A stretch of 64,000 bases of DNA from Diphasiastrum complanatum (lineage: Eukaryota; Streptophyta; Lycopodiopsida; Lycopodiales; Lycopodiaceae): contig CM055095.1 of NCBI GenBank assembly GCA_029204225.1, positions 26,024,503 through 26,088,502 on the forward strand, given 5' to 3'. Position 1 is the first letter of the stretch; each line of letters opens with the position of its first letter. Below are positions 36,673-48,569 of the stretch, one piece after another. The position numbers and the translations under genes were made by a program. The notes beneath the pieces were generated by a model, which worked only from the letters and a program-made list of their open reading frames with translations, was not told where the DNA came from and made no database searches.

Positions 36673-37139
36673 TGTTATGGCCATATGGCGTGTAGGAACA
36701 GAAACGCAACAGTTAGCAGCAGAAATATTCAAGTAGAAGAATTCATGCAGTTTGCGCAAATGAACGACGCAGTAGTTAGACAGAAATTGCACTATGATAA
36801 ATATCAACAGTGAGTACAATGGCTTGAAATATTAACTTCAGCTTGTTGAGCATGATAACGCTGGCTACAGATAACTCTGATTAAAAGAAAATTTTTAATT
36901 AACACTTACATAGCTTGATTCAGCTAATATAGAGATTTACAAGAGAGAAAATATCTTACAAGCCTTTAAGGCTATTTACGCCAGTCTTTGCATATGTACA
37001 AAGTTGGTAACCGCTTCACCGCCTTTTGGATATTTGGTTCAACCAGCTGTTTTTAGGTTTGGTGATATGTTGGGCAACGTCGGTTTGCCAATGTAAAAAA
37101 AATGTAAAAAGCCGAAAAACCCAAGGGTGTCCATTAGAC

Positions 37140-37319
37140 TAAAGGTATGTAAATCCTGAAGACGTCTTTAGATTTAAGACAACGAAGAAGCCTAAGGTGC
37201 CTTAGTTTAAGGCAACGAAAAAGACGAAGGTGCCTAAAAAATGGTTTTAAGGCATTCTGAGTTTTGTGTCGCATTTTCGCAAAAAGGCAAAACAGACGAA
37301 GGTGGTCCAGAAATGGTTT
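37140..37319. repeat. Short repeats with gacgaaggtg motif
   Basis: 'acgaagaagcctaaggtgcc', 'gacgaaggtgcctaa' and 'gacgaaggtggtcc' recur within 180 bp. The core gacgaaggt also recurs in the gypsy leader at 63.1-63.6 kb. Confidence 0.5.
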
Positions 37320-38115
37320 TTAAGTCAGTCTGAAATGCCACAACATATCAGTTGATTCAGAAGTGGCTGTGTGAAGAGCTTGACTGTTAGAAGAGTAGCA
37401 GTGGCTGAGTTTGTAAAGATAGCCACTTCTTCTTCCGTAGGCTAGCACCTTCCGGGATTTGTCAAGAATTGTGCAGCCATCCGTATCGAATTCGACCCTC
37501 CGACCTGAATCGGTGATTTTGCTAACTGAGAGCAGATTCTTGGTCAGATTTGGAACGTGGAGAGACCTCACCTCTTTTGAATTCAACTCTGACCGTTCCT
37601 TCACCTTTGATTAAATGTGATGAGTTGTCTCCAAGTTGCACAACTCGAGAGTGGGTGAATGACTTGTAGTCTTTGAACCAGTCTTGATGGTGAGTCATGT
37701 GTTGAGTTGCTCCAAAGTCTAGATACCAAGAATCGATTCTTCTTGTTCTCCGACTTTGGTCATAAAAGCTGCTCCATCTTCCTCTTCTTCTTCTTGTTGA
37801 TTTGAGTGACTGGTTGTAGCACTATGTGCTTGTTGTTGGAACTGCTTCTTCTTTTCATTGTTGTACTTCAAACTTCGGCAGTCCTTGATTTCATGGCCAG
37901 TCCTCAGTATCTGCAGAATAGTTTCTGCACAGGTTGGAATGATAAAGAGCTGGACTAGAATTTGGTCCAGACTGCATGTTGTTCTTCCTGTCAGTATAGC
38001 CCGACTTTGTAGATCTCTTGGATCTAAACTTCTGATTTTTTGAATACAGAGCTTGAGGATCCAATCCTGAGCCTAAGGAGGATGTTGATCTTCTAATCTC
38101 CTCTTGTAGGAGCAA
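37320..38115 (-). pseudogene. Ty1/copia gag-protease-GAGpreIN fragment
   Basis: On the - strand: remnant of a Gag zinc knuckle ending GHEIKDCRSLKYNN (about 37915-37870), a protease active-site region YLDFGATQHMT (about 37725) where the usual DSG is DFG, and a GAG-pre-integrase block HVPNLTKNLLSVSKI (about 37560). Frames change several times and stops occur. The 5' end is cut at about 38115 where the gag-only element begins, and the 3' end before the integrase. Confidence 0.75.
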
Positions 38116-38117
38116 CG

Positions 38118-41058
38118 AAATTACTCTTGATAGAGTGAGGTGCTCTTGGGTAGAAATCATCAATGTCTCTCCTAAGCATCTCCAGAGCATTGGCTTCCCT
38201 AATCTCGGAGAGACAATCCATGGCAAGGGCACCAGCTATGATGCCAAGTACTTTACAAAGTTTCTGACAGAGGACAACAAGACCATTGTCCAAACCAACG
38301 ACGGGATCGCCATACGCCTTATCACAGATCCCCATCTACGGGTCGCCTCAGAAATCTCGTCACCATGGTCGAAGTGCACACTACCAAGATGGATCGCATT
38401 CCACCAAGCGACCTCTTCTCTTTGACCCTCACCATGGATGATCCCACTCAACACTACAAGTGGGCTGAGAAGGTAGCAGAAAAGTTGTGCGGGGCCTTGA
38501 AAGCCAGAAAACCAACTACCAAGTGTGGATATCTCCTCCACATGTTGGTCACCAACCAGTTGGGGTCTAAGGCAGCTGCTGCCATCAAGGAGCTGGATGA
38601 TCTCTATCCAAGCACTAAGAAGCGAGCCACCCCCCAACCAACAGCAGAACCAGTCTCACCAGTCCCATCCACTAAGAAGCAGAAGGGGAAGGTGATCAGC
38701 ACAGAAGCTGATGTCTCTCACAACCTTCTATCCAGCGACATCGGGATTGAATATGCTGAATCCGGAGGGAGCCTTAAACCCTCTCAAGTCCCAAAGGAGG
38801 TCCTAGAGTAGCAGGAGGCTTTACTCCACCAAGTCCAACAATGTAGACAAGTAGTAGCGGTAGCAGCAGGCAACTCGGTGGCGGCAGACACTTCTGGTTC
38901 TGATCCTATGGGCATGGTTTCGTCCACATAGACAACCTCCATAACCCCAACTTCCTCACTTGCTCTCACACTCCCACCACCACCTCCACCATTTACTACC
39001 ACCTCCACACCATCACTAACTCTCAACATGGGCTTCGCTTCCACAATTTCACAAAAGTCCTCACCTGTACAAATCTCCACCCTACTTGACTCTACAGTCA
39101 ACATAGATGATTTTGCATTACAATTACTAACCGCACTTCCATCAACCACCATCACCACTAACCCAATCCACACATCTCCACCACGCAATATCTCCTCACC
39201 TCTTTCACCCATCAATCCTCAATCACATCCACCTACCTTTCATCCATCTCCATCTAACCCTGCTCCTGATTTTCTACCCTTTAACCCAATGTCGTATCCT
39301 AACTACACACGCATCCTCTCTGACATTTTTCCTTGGGAGCAATTACTCCTTGCAGCCCAAAAAGTGGTATGGTTGGTAAATGAGCTCCAATACAATCTAT
39401 TCGGCACCCTAGGGGGACAATATATTATGCGACAATTTGACGATTGTACCTTCAGAAAGAAAAAGCAAGGCTGGAGGAGGAAAACAAACAACAACAACTG
39501 CACATTTAGAACCTCACCAATTATAATCAACAACAGCAGCAGATGCTACTCCACCTCCAGAACCAGCTCCAACTGAAGGTATCCAACATGCAGCATACCA
39601 TCGATAACCTCAAAGCCGAAAGGGGTGAGGCTATAGCAGATGCACAAGCCACATGTTCCGCTATGAAGGAACAGTTGGAATTGGTGGACTTCAACGACTT
39701 CATACCACCAGCTATTCCTGAGGGAACTGCCATTCCAGTGGTGGCCTATTAAACGCTGGCCCAAAAGTTGAAAGCCATGATGGAGCAGCACACAAAATTA
39801 CAACAATCATACCTTGCTTTTGTCAAGGCCCTAAACCAGCACATTTCCACCCTGGAAGAATGATTAAAGACAGATGTCCAATCAACATCGTCTGTTCATG
39901 CAGAGCATGCCCAATTCCATGATTTAGGGCACCACTTTGATGGACCAGATGGTGGAGATGGAGCAGGATTCCAGCAGCCTCCTCCTGTTACTCAAGGCTC
40001 CTCATTTCAAGGCCAACCCCTGGGGCAAGGAGCTCAAACACCAACCAATTCATCAGGCTCTAGGGGTACCAGCTCCCAACATTATCTTTTTTCTTCCACC
40101 GCTTCTAACTCTCTCGACACCACTAACCCCCCATTTATTTCACGACAATTTTCTCCTGGGTCACAAAGAATTGCTGAAGCTAACCCCTCGCCTCCTCTCT
40201 CTCCTGAACTTGATCCCCAAATTCAACATGAGATTGCCTCTGAAGCACCAACCATCCGGCACAGAATCACGCCCATAGAACCAAGCAAGAAGTTGCGTGC
40301 CTCTCAGGAGTTTGCCAAGAAATATCCAACGACAAAAGAGTGAGGTGGCTACATATTGCCAAATTTGGACCAGAGTCAAACACATAAAGAAGCAGTCAAA
40401 CTTCTGGATCCACAACCTCTCTGGCGCCATCAGCTCTTCCTACAAAGTAAGACCTCAATGGCACGGTATATCGAAGCTCCCTCCTACATGCGCACAAATC
40501 CTTATTACTATCCAGTAGCGAGGTGAGAACAGTTTCTTGCCACCAAGGTCAAGAATAGGATATTTTGGCCCAAGCTCACAGGTGTCGATACCGACAACTT
40601 AGCCGAAGACATGGTCACCAACTACCGAGTATTCCACCAGAAGCACCATGGCAATCCTGATCGCGACGTCAGATATTTTGCGGATAATTGCGACCTGGTA
40701 GCATTTCTGGCAGAACTCAAGGGTTTTTGGGATCGAGGGCTACCCCCAATCGCCCTTGATATCAATAAACCACTGCGAACGCAAGACGACCATATCAGCG
40801 TAGCAACGCTCTATTATTGCGCTGCACTAACTTCCGCCGCACATGTTGATATGGTGGAGCTATGGAAAACCCATAACTTTCTACAGGGTATGCTCCATTA
40901 TTACAAATCCATGCCCTTCCTGAACAAACTACGGTGACAAATGATGGAGGGCATTAGCACTACAATCTACCACTCCCGACAGCAACAGTCTCGCCTCCAA
41001 GAAGCACAAAAGATCCAGGACGAAAAGGCTTCGATTGGTGTGGGACCACCAATCCAAT
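38118..41058 (+). mobile_element. Gag-only LTR element, copy A (body)
   Basis: A coding-like stretch with stops ends directly before a PPT and LTR start. Recognisable blocks: SIGFPNLGETIHGKGTSYDA (38190-38250); a folded-looking domain with KWAEKVAEKLCGAL and KCGYLLHMLVTNQLGSKAAA (38460-38590); a P/T/S-rich linker; a coiled coil LQNQLQLKVSNMQHTIDNLK (39550-39610) followed by VDFNDFIPPAIPEGTAIPV; and a C-terminal domain with GFWDRGLPPIALDI and VATLYYCAALTSA (40710-40840). None matches a protease, RT, RNase H or integrase, and no zinc knuckle is present. Stops include TAA 39749-39751 and TGA 40342-40344. The same blocks recur at 44488-46440 and 56115-57479, and more distantly at 46441-47661. I infer a non-autonomous LTR retrotransposon whose only gene is a long Gag-like protein. 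Confidence 0.6.
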
Positions 41059-41577
41059 AAGGAGGGGGATAATGTTAGCATATGTGCTAACATAGAAAAA
41101 AAATTAAAAAAAAGAGAAAAATAAAACTCCGTGGCATGTGTTTTGTAAGACCACGTGCAAGTGTTTGTTAATAAACTTCCGCCATGGCATGTGTTTGTAA
41201 ACCCATGAATAGAAGCTTAAAAAAATAATAAAATAGCTTAAACTTAGATTTAGAACTTAGACTTAGGAAACTTAAGATTAGAAATATTTTATCTTAAGTT
41301 TTCCTAAGCCACATTTTGAAGTTTCCCGGAAGGTGATATGTGTTTAAAAACGGGTGGGAACTCTGTTTTCCCTCCTTTACAATGAGAATTTAAAAAACCT
41401 TTGTAAAGTGTAGTCTTTTCTAAAACAACTTTTTTAGGAGTTTTCTTAACTTCATAAAGAAAAGCTTATCAAGAGTTTTGAAGCTTGGGCAAGTCAAAAA
41501 ACCTTGTTAATTGAAGAGATTGTTTATTTGTAGTATTTTGTGCTTAAGACACAACAAATCCAGATGAGGAAGAATCC

Positions 41578-41579
<2 letters not shown>
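41059..41579 (+). mobile_element. PPT and 5' part of LTR of copy A
   Basis: Polypurine tract aaggaggggga (41059-41069) and LTR start tgttagca at 41073. The first 20 bases form a hairpin (tgttagca-tatg-tgctaaca). The following 230 bp are about 85-90% similar by eye to the reverse complement of 44240-44487. The LTR 3' end was not found. Confidence 0.7.

Positions 41580-41661
<82 letters not shown>
41580..41661. repeat. (GA)n microsatellite
   Basis: Perfect GA tract of about 41 units, 507 bp into the copy A LTR region. As in the copia LTR at 21345, a dinucleotide expansion lies within or beside an LTR. Confidence 0.97.
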
Positions 41662-41665
<4 letters not shown>

Positions 41666-42099
41666 CAGCAATCGTCCCCCAGTTAGTGAATCCCTTCAGG
41701 GGCAGTTAGCTCCCCGTAAATGATAGCCAACTACCCGTCAAAAGACAATCGACATCATGTGGTAAAGAAGAAGACAAACCCAGAAAAAATTCAGAGATAA
41801 GTATATTATTGATGATAAGACATAGCTTATCCATCATAAATTCTTTTTTTTGAAAAGTGTCAACCAAAATTCCAAGCTCTTTTATGAACGTATCTTATTT
41901 GTTACAACAGTACATTGTGGCAATGACCTGTGAAACAATAACCTTATATGAATTATAGATTGGTCTATTTGAACCCAGATGTATGTATTGTAAAAAAGAA
42001 AAAGGTAATTTTGTTCTTTTATCAAACTTTGAGAGTTGTGTCAGACCAAAATTTTGATCAAAGACAATGGATATATTTAAAAAACTGGTAATGTCACTT

Positions 42100-43513
42100 T
42101 CTGACATTTTTCTTTCTATTTCTAGAAAGCAGGATAGATCCAGAATGGATTTTCAAGAGTTCTCATTTGTGTTTTGTCCATGAAGAGCTCAATATTAGGG
42201 TTATTGATGAAACATATGTCATCAATGTATTTGAATGAATGTATAAAGTTATTCATAAAAGTGGTAAGGCCTAATCTGGCAAGTCTCTTTATAAATTGTG
42301 CTTCAAAGAAGGATAAATGCCAATTACACTAGGTGGGTGAACATGAAAAACCCACAGGTATACCACGTACTTGTCTCCGGGTTTTGTTTCCTAGTCTGAC
42401 GATATAGTTATCAATCAGGAGATCATTCCATTGATAAAGTAAATTTATATCAAGAGCATGCCATTTGTGTGATTGCTTTTTATCCCTTGATCATTTGAAT
42501 ACTTCGTGTGTGTGATTCCATTTACAATAAAGTAGATCATGTTTGGAATGTTTGAAGGCGTATTTAATTGTCTTTTTCATGACAATTTTTAGTCCTTCTG
42601 GACCATCTAAAGATATATTATCATAACATTTAGAAATGTTTGCAACCCATATGTTGGTAATCAAGGGTGGTAGATTTAGATAGAAGTCCATAGATGACTC
42701 ACATTGCCAATATAGAATTTGCCTTAAGACCTGCACCTTCCATGAGGAATGGTGACAACATACCAAGAGCTCCTGTGAGAAATTTGGCAAGTATGGTAAA
42801 ACAGTAATCGTGAGCACTAGTAATCCATCTAAATGAACCCTTGTGGGCTTTATAGGTGTAGAGGAGGTAAGGTAGAGAATCATTCCCTAGGAAATTTTTT
42901 GGTAAAAGCTTAGTAGTAATATCCATTATATATGAAAGGGAATCCTTAACATAGTTAGACTGTTCATTGGGAAAAGGAGTAAAGTCTGGACTATTGAGTC
43001 TTTGTATGGCCAATTTTCGTGCAAAGAATTTACACATAAAGCAGGGGTTGTGTTGTGCTTTATCAATACCATTTACGTAAAGGAAGTTGGTAAGCCATTA
43101 TAGTTCATCATTGGCAATCCTATAGCAGTATTTCCATGAAGCCATTTACCCTTTATAATATAGCTTAATGCAATATCTTTACGAAACTCAACATGTTTCA
43201 TTTTTGTAGTTTCGTCTAAAAATGCATAAGAAGGTAGAAGTTTCATAAGTTTAAGCCAACCGTCATAAAGTTCGGAAGCAACTTTGTTCACATTAGCTTG
43301 TCTTAAAGTAATATGCTTTAGGCGTTTTTCTAATGATTTTCGTAAAAACGAACTTTTGACAATATTACAATCTGTGCATATGACATGACCAAATTTTTCT
43401 GAGAAATTTTTTTTGAAACGTTTAAAAGTAAGACAATGACAAGAATGTAGGTTTTCTATATCAAATTCGTAGAAAACATCATACGAAAAATACCATTCAC
43501 ATTTTACACTCAA
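42100..43513 (-). pseudogene. Penelope-like reverse transcriptase remnant
   Basis: On the - strand the order of RT blocks is: a Lys-rich N-terminal segment (43513-43075); LPYLLYTYKAHKGSFRWITS (about 42880), the counterpart of the 'lP.....KlHK.P...R.I' block of Penelope-type RTs; RGIPVGFSCSP (about 42360); EAQFIKRLARLG; and the catalytic box FKYIDDICFINNP (42222-42184) with YIDD. The GIPxGxxCSP...YIDDxxxINNP combination is typical of Penelope-like elements rather than LTR or L1 RTs. A TAG replaces a residue right after CSPT (about 42331), and frames change around 42720-42880. No GIY-YIG endonuclease was recognised. Confidence 0.6.
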
Positions 43514-43666
43514 TAGGTACGAGCAACCAAAGGTGATATCATGAAAGAGTTCGTCTACAATACCAAAATCCCTATGTCGCTGCTAGTGGAAAACTGGAGA
43601 CGGTCGATCGTTGTAGTACTGATTTCCCTTCTAATTGTCCCATCGTTGTCCTGCACATCGATTAAT

Positions 43667-44487
43667 GTTGGGTAAATATGGTTTGTCAATGTTTGGCTAT
43701 AATCTACTCACGATGTGGTGTAGTATAAAGAGGATCGTCCGCTTTCTAAGTTTTTTTTACCAAGCTTTAGACGGAGTGCGAAATATAACAATGATGAAGC
43801 ACTAAGGCTTACCCAACTTGTGCTCGAAATAGAAATGAAACTAACTAAGATGACAAAATACAAAAGCCTTACTAGGCTTACCCAACTAGCAAGGTGATAA
43901 AACTAAATCCTAGATTAACACCCAAAGGGTAATAAAATGAGATTGTGACTAATACTAAGCAAATAAGCAGTAATGAACATGCCACAATAAAAACGATGAA
44001 AAGGAGGCAAGAGGAGGCCCGAGCACCTTCCCTCAAGCTATGCACCTTATCAAGGGGAACACAAATGAAATAGAATGATAATTCTCCAAAATAGAGAGCA
44101 AGATAGCTTAATCTCTAAAGTGTTGTTTACAATGCAAATACCTCTCCTTTTATGGCAAGGAGAGTCTTCCATAAGTGTCTACTAACTTATGGGACTAATC
44201 TGTTTCTAGCTTTCTAGAACTTCTAACTTAAGATTTAGAGCTTCAAATTTCTTAACTTAGGAAAACTTAAGATAAAATATTTTTAATCTTAAGTTTCCTA
44301 AGTCTAAGTTCTAAATCTAAGTTTAAGCTATTTTATTATTATTTAAGCTTCTACTCATGGACTTACAAAACACATGCCATGGTTGAAGTTTATTGACAGA
44401 TACTCATACGTGGTCTTACAAAACACATGCCATGGAGTTTTATTTCTTTCTTTTTTCATTTTCTTTGTGTTAGCACAGTTGCTAACA
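43667..44487 (-). mobile_element. Presumed LTR of gag-only copy B
   Basis: LTR start tgttagca at 44487 (- strand) with the same hairpin as copy A (loop actg instead of tatg), preceded by PPT aaggaggggga (44501-44491). 44487-44240 matches copy A from 41073 on. The far end at about 43667 (...acccaaca) is only a guess from the CA rule. Confidence 0.55.
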
Positions 44488-46440
44488 TTATCCCCCTCCT
44501 TATTGGATTGGTGGTCCCACACCAATCGACGCCTTTTCATCCTGGATCTTTTGTGCTTCTTGGAGACGAGACTGGTTGTTGTCAGGAGTGGTAGATTGTC
44601 GTGCCAATGCCCTCCATCATTTGCCACCGTAATTTGTTCAGGAAGGGCATGGGTTTGTAATAATGGAGCATACCCTGGAGAAAGTTAAGGGTTCACCATA
44701 GCTCCACCATATCAACGTGCAGGGCAGAAGTGAGTGCAGCGCGATAATAGAGCCTTGCAACATTGATATGGTCATCTTGCGTTCGCAAGGATTTTTTGAT
44801 ATCAAGGACGATTGGGGGTAATCCTCGATCCCAAAAACCTCTGAGTTCTGCCAGAAATGCCATCAGGCCGCAATTCTGCAAAATATTTGATGTCGCGATC
44901 AGGATTGCCATGGTGCTTTTGGTAGAATACTCGGCAGTTGGTGACCATGTCTTCGGCTAAGTTGTCGGTATCCACGCTTGTGAGCTTAGGCCAAAAGATT
45001 CTGTTCTTGACCTTGGTGGTAGGAAACGGTTCTCGCCTCACTACTAGATAGTAATAAGGATTGGTGAGCATGTAGGAGGGAGCTTCGAGATACCGTGCCA
45101 TTGAGGTCTTACTTTGCAGGAAGAGCTGATGACACCAGAGAGGTTGTGGAACCAGGAGTTTGACTGATGCTTTATGTGTTTGACACTGGTCCAAATCTGG
45201 CAGTATGTAGCCACCTCGCTCTTTCGTTGTTGGATACTTCTTTGCAAACTCTTGAGAGACGCGCAACTCCTTGCTTGGTTCTATGGGCGTGATTTTGTAC
45301 CAGATGGTTGGTGCTTCAGAGGCAATCTTGTGTTGGGTTTGTGGATCGGGTTCAGGAGAGAGAGGAGGCGAGGGATTAGCTTCTGCAATTCTTTGTGACT
45401 CAGGAGAAAATTGTCGTGGAATGAAGGTGGGGTTAGTGGTGGCGAGAGGGTTAGAAGCGGTGGAAGGAAAAAGATAATGTTGGGAGCTAGTACCCCCAGA
45501 GCCTGACGAATTAGTTGGTATTTGAGGTCCCTGCCCCATGGGTTGGCCTTGAAATGCGAAGCCTTGAGTTGCAGGAGGAGGATGTTTGAATCCTGCTCCA
45601 TCTCCACCATCTGGTCCATCAAAGTGGTGGCCCGAATCATGGAATTGGGCGTGCTCTGCATGAACCGACGGTGTCGACTGGGCAGCAGTCTTTAAGCGTT
45701 CTTCCAGGATGGCTATGTGCTGGTTTAGGGCTTCGACGGAAGAAATGTATGATTGTTGTAATTTTGAGTGTTGCTCCGTCGTGGCTTTCAGCTTTTGGGC
45801 CAGCGTTTGATAGGCCACCACTGGAATGGCAGTTCCCTCATGAATAGCTGGTGGTGCAAAGTCGTTGAAGTCCACCATTTCCAACTGTTCCTTCATAGCT
45901 AAACGTGCTGCTTGTGAATCTGCTATAGCCTCATCCTTTTCGACTTTGAGGGTATCAATGGTTTGCTGCATGTTGGATACCTTCAGTTGGAGCTGGCTCT
46001 GGAGATGGAGTAGCGTCTGCTATTGTTGTTGATTGTAATTCATGAGGTTATGGATCTGCAACTGATGTTGTTTGTTTTCCTCCTCCAGCCTTGCTTTTGC
46101 TTTCTGAAGGTCCACCATAGCACCATCGTCGAATTGCCGCATAGTATACTATCCCCCTAGGGTGCCGAATAGATTGTATTGGAGCTCATTCACCAGCCCT
46201 ACCATTTTTTGGGCTGCAAGGGGTAACTGCTCCCAAGGACCAATGCAAGGAGGGTGCCTGTGTAGTTAGGATACGACACTGGGTTGAATGGCAGAAAATT
46301 AGGAGCAGGGCTAGACGGAGGTGTATGAAAGACAGGTTGGGGTGATTGTGGATTGAGGGGTACAAGAGGTGGGGAGATACTGTGTGGCGGAGATCAGAGC
46401 AAGATTGCACACATCTCCAAGGTGAATTGGATGCGACCAC
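44488..46440 (-). mobile_element. Gag-only LTR element, copy B (body)
   Basis: Reverse-oriented counterpart of copy A. The longest open piece (45971-44802, 389 codons) starts in the coiled coil (MQQTIDTLKVEKDEAIA), then VDFNDFAPPAIHEGTAIPV, a second helical stretch LQQSYISSVEALNQHIAILE, a Gly/Pro/Ser-rich linker, and the C-terminal part with ITPIEPSKELRVSQEFAKKY. A frameshift near 44870 separates it from the VARLYYRAALTSA end (44740). Upstream, 46440-46000 corresponds to copy A at about 39080-39560 but with stops. The N-terminal blocks present in A and D are absent. Confidence 0.6.
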
Positions 46441-47661
46441 CCTTGAGCGTGATGCGTATCTTTAGACGCAAATACCAGATCATCCGGTAACTCCGACGGA
46501 GATCACGTATTTGTTCAAAAAAGTTGAGACTTACAAAGTGGCACTTCAGGGATTCCAAGGCCGCTTTGACAAATACAAAGGTACAACTTCAACTGAGTTG
46601 GCAAAGGCTACAGCAAATATCAGTGCCTATGAAAAAGCTACCGCTCAGGTGTTGGAAGCCGGACCACAAATCTCAGTACCGGTCATGCCGCAATTCTCCC
46701 CCCCGCACCAAACTGCAGTACCAATGGATACAGGGCTAGATTCGGGCATGGACCAGGGTGGAGCTCCAGATGTTGAAGAACAACAACCAATTCCACAGGC
46801 AGTGCAAGCGGGTCCATCTTCATCAAGGACCACACCATCATTCAGAAGGCCAATCAGCATCAAGGACTAGATTCGAAAATTTTTAGTGCAACATCCTTAT
46901 GAGTCCTCGTGTGGTGGTTGGATTCTTAGACTTAAGACCTCTGAGATAGAGGCCGACAAAGAATTGGACAAAATACCAGCATTGGGAGAGCAGCCGACTT
47001 GGAGAGTTACCATTTTTGAAAAAACTCCGAAATCTATAAGGAGTTATGTGGGCAGCCCTCGCCGATTGCGGGTAGATCGCATTATGTACCAATGCCGCGA
47101 ATAAATAAATGGAAGGATTTGGGATTGCCAATGGACAGAATTACGATCCGTACACCAAATTGGCCAATCATCCATCAACCTTTCAGTTGGACAATATAAG
47201 TGGATTTCCACCGGGCCTTACAAGCGTACCAACGGGAGTATATACACTCTCTTGACCTGACAGTGAGACAATCGGCACTGTTTGCAAAAGATTTAACACT
47301 GTTGGCATCAGTGGCAACCAGATGGGATGATTGTCTTCCTCCTTTGCATTCGATCCAAATAAGCCAATGGCCTCAGAGAGTATCAAGGATCAACTGCCGG
47401 TTGCTCGACTATATTTTTGTGCAGCAATGATGGGAGGCTCCTGGGAATCTCGCTTTACGTCATGGACGACTTCCAAGTGGATTGTCGGAGCTTATCGTTG
47501 TTTTTTGCCGCACAATGTGGATTTCAACACTACCCGAGTCAACTTTATGGAAAAGGTGCAGTATCATTTAATAAAGATTCGTCGCAAAGCCAATAAAAGT
47601 CCCCAGTAACTGCATCTCGTAGGTGTCGTGGGACCGCCACCAATTTTGGTGAGGGATAGTG
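46441..47661 (+). mobile_element. Gag-only LTR element, divergent copy C
   Basis: Open pieces 46511-46870, 46886-47104 and 47331-47609 read as one decayed protein: a helical block (VALQGFQGRFDKYKG), a Pro/Gln-rich linker, RRLRVDRIMYQCRE, and a C-terminus with DQLPVARLYFCAAMM. The last aligns with VATLYYCAALTSA of copy A at the same distance from the 3' end. After it comes VGVVGPPP (VGVGPP in copy A), then a purine run and tgttaagg (47662), a likely LTR start. Same architecture, much lower similarity. Confidence 0.45.
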
Positions 47662-48569
47662 TTAAGGAGTTTGATGATTCCAAGGCAACCATAACCCTAG
47701 TTAATAAGTGAAAGGGATTGTTGGGAGAGAGGGAGGATGAATAAATGACGAACACGAACGAGAAACGAACTCGAACAGAAAATGTTTGTATGCAGCGGAA
47801 TGAGTTAAATGACTCCCTCCCTAAGCATGACTATGCCTATCAGAATGAATAGAACTTTAGTGATAGAAATCACAGTCATTCTAGATTATGTAGCCAAACA
47901 TTTAAATGGATGAAGCGCTAGATCAATAATTTGTCACGAATGATTCGCAAAGAGCTAGATTGTGCTCGATTGATAATTAGTTGCAAATTATTCGCGAAAG
48001 ACAAGACTAAAAGTTAATCGTCTATTACCAGAAAGAGCAACAAGAAAGATCAGATAGAATGAAGAATAAGCATAGCTATATTGACAGATCTAAAATGCAG
48101 AACAAATGAACTGTGCTAGATTAAGTATATCAAGTATACAAGTCAATAATGCGGTAGAGCACAAGACTGTAGCGGACAAAATCGCGTGCCCTATAAAGCT
48201 TATTTCTGTCTGTAATGAGGAATATAACCTCCTTCACTTAATCTAGACTTATCTTGCTTCATCAAAATTCATCATCATAGAATACGCAGATGGTATCCAA
48301 TATATATACATAGCATTACAGGTGTGTAGATGCGAAAGTACAGAGTGGATGTGCTGTCTGTAGGAGATCGTGGGTGGCTACAATCGTGGTCCAATCTGTT
48401 AGCGCAACTGCATGGGGTGAGCGTGAAAATGGTGCGAGGTCAGCCAGTATTGAAGTGAACGTTGGTGATGACGCAAAAGTGCATCACTCTTACGAATGGC
48501 CTTAGGATAAGATTTAAAAGGTGCCTTATCTATTAGGGCACCTTTGGCATTCAGTAAGGTAGTGTCCTC
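47662..48569. other. Presumed LTR of copy C and flank
   Basis: Starts with tgttaagg after the purine-rich ggtgagggatag. No coding sequence. The LTR end was not located. Confidence 0.35.

Noticed and set aside
36425-36819. Protein with SIQSFTI heptapeptide repeats
   Set aside because: The 21-bp DNA repeat is a multiple of three, so any frame gives a peptide repeat. No start context or neighbours support a gene.
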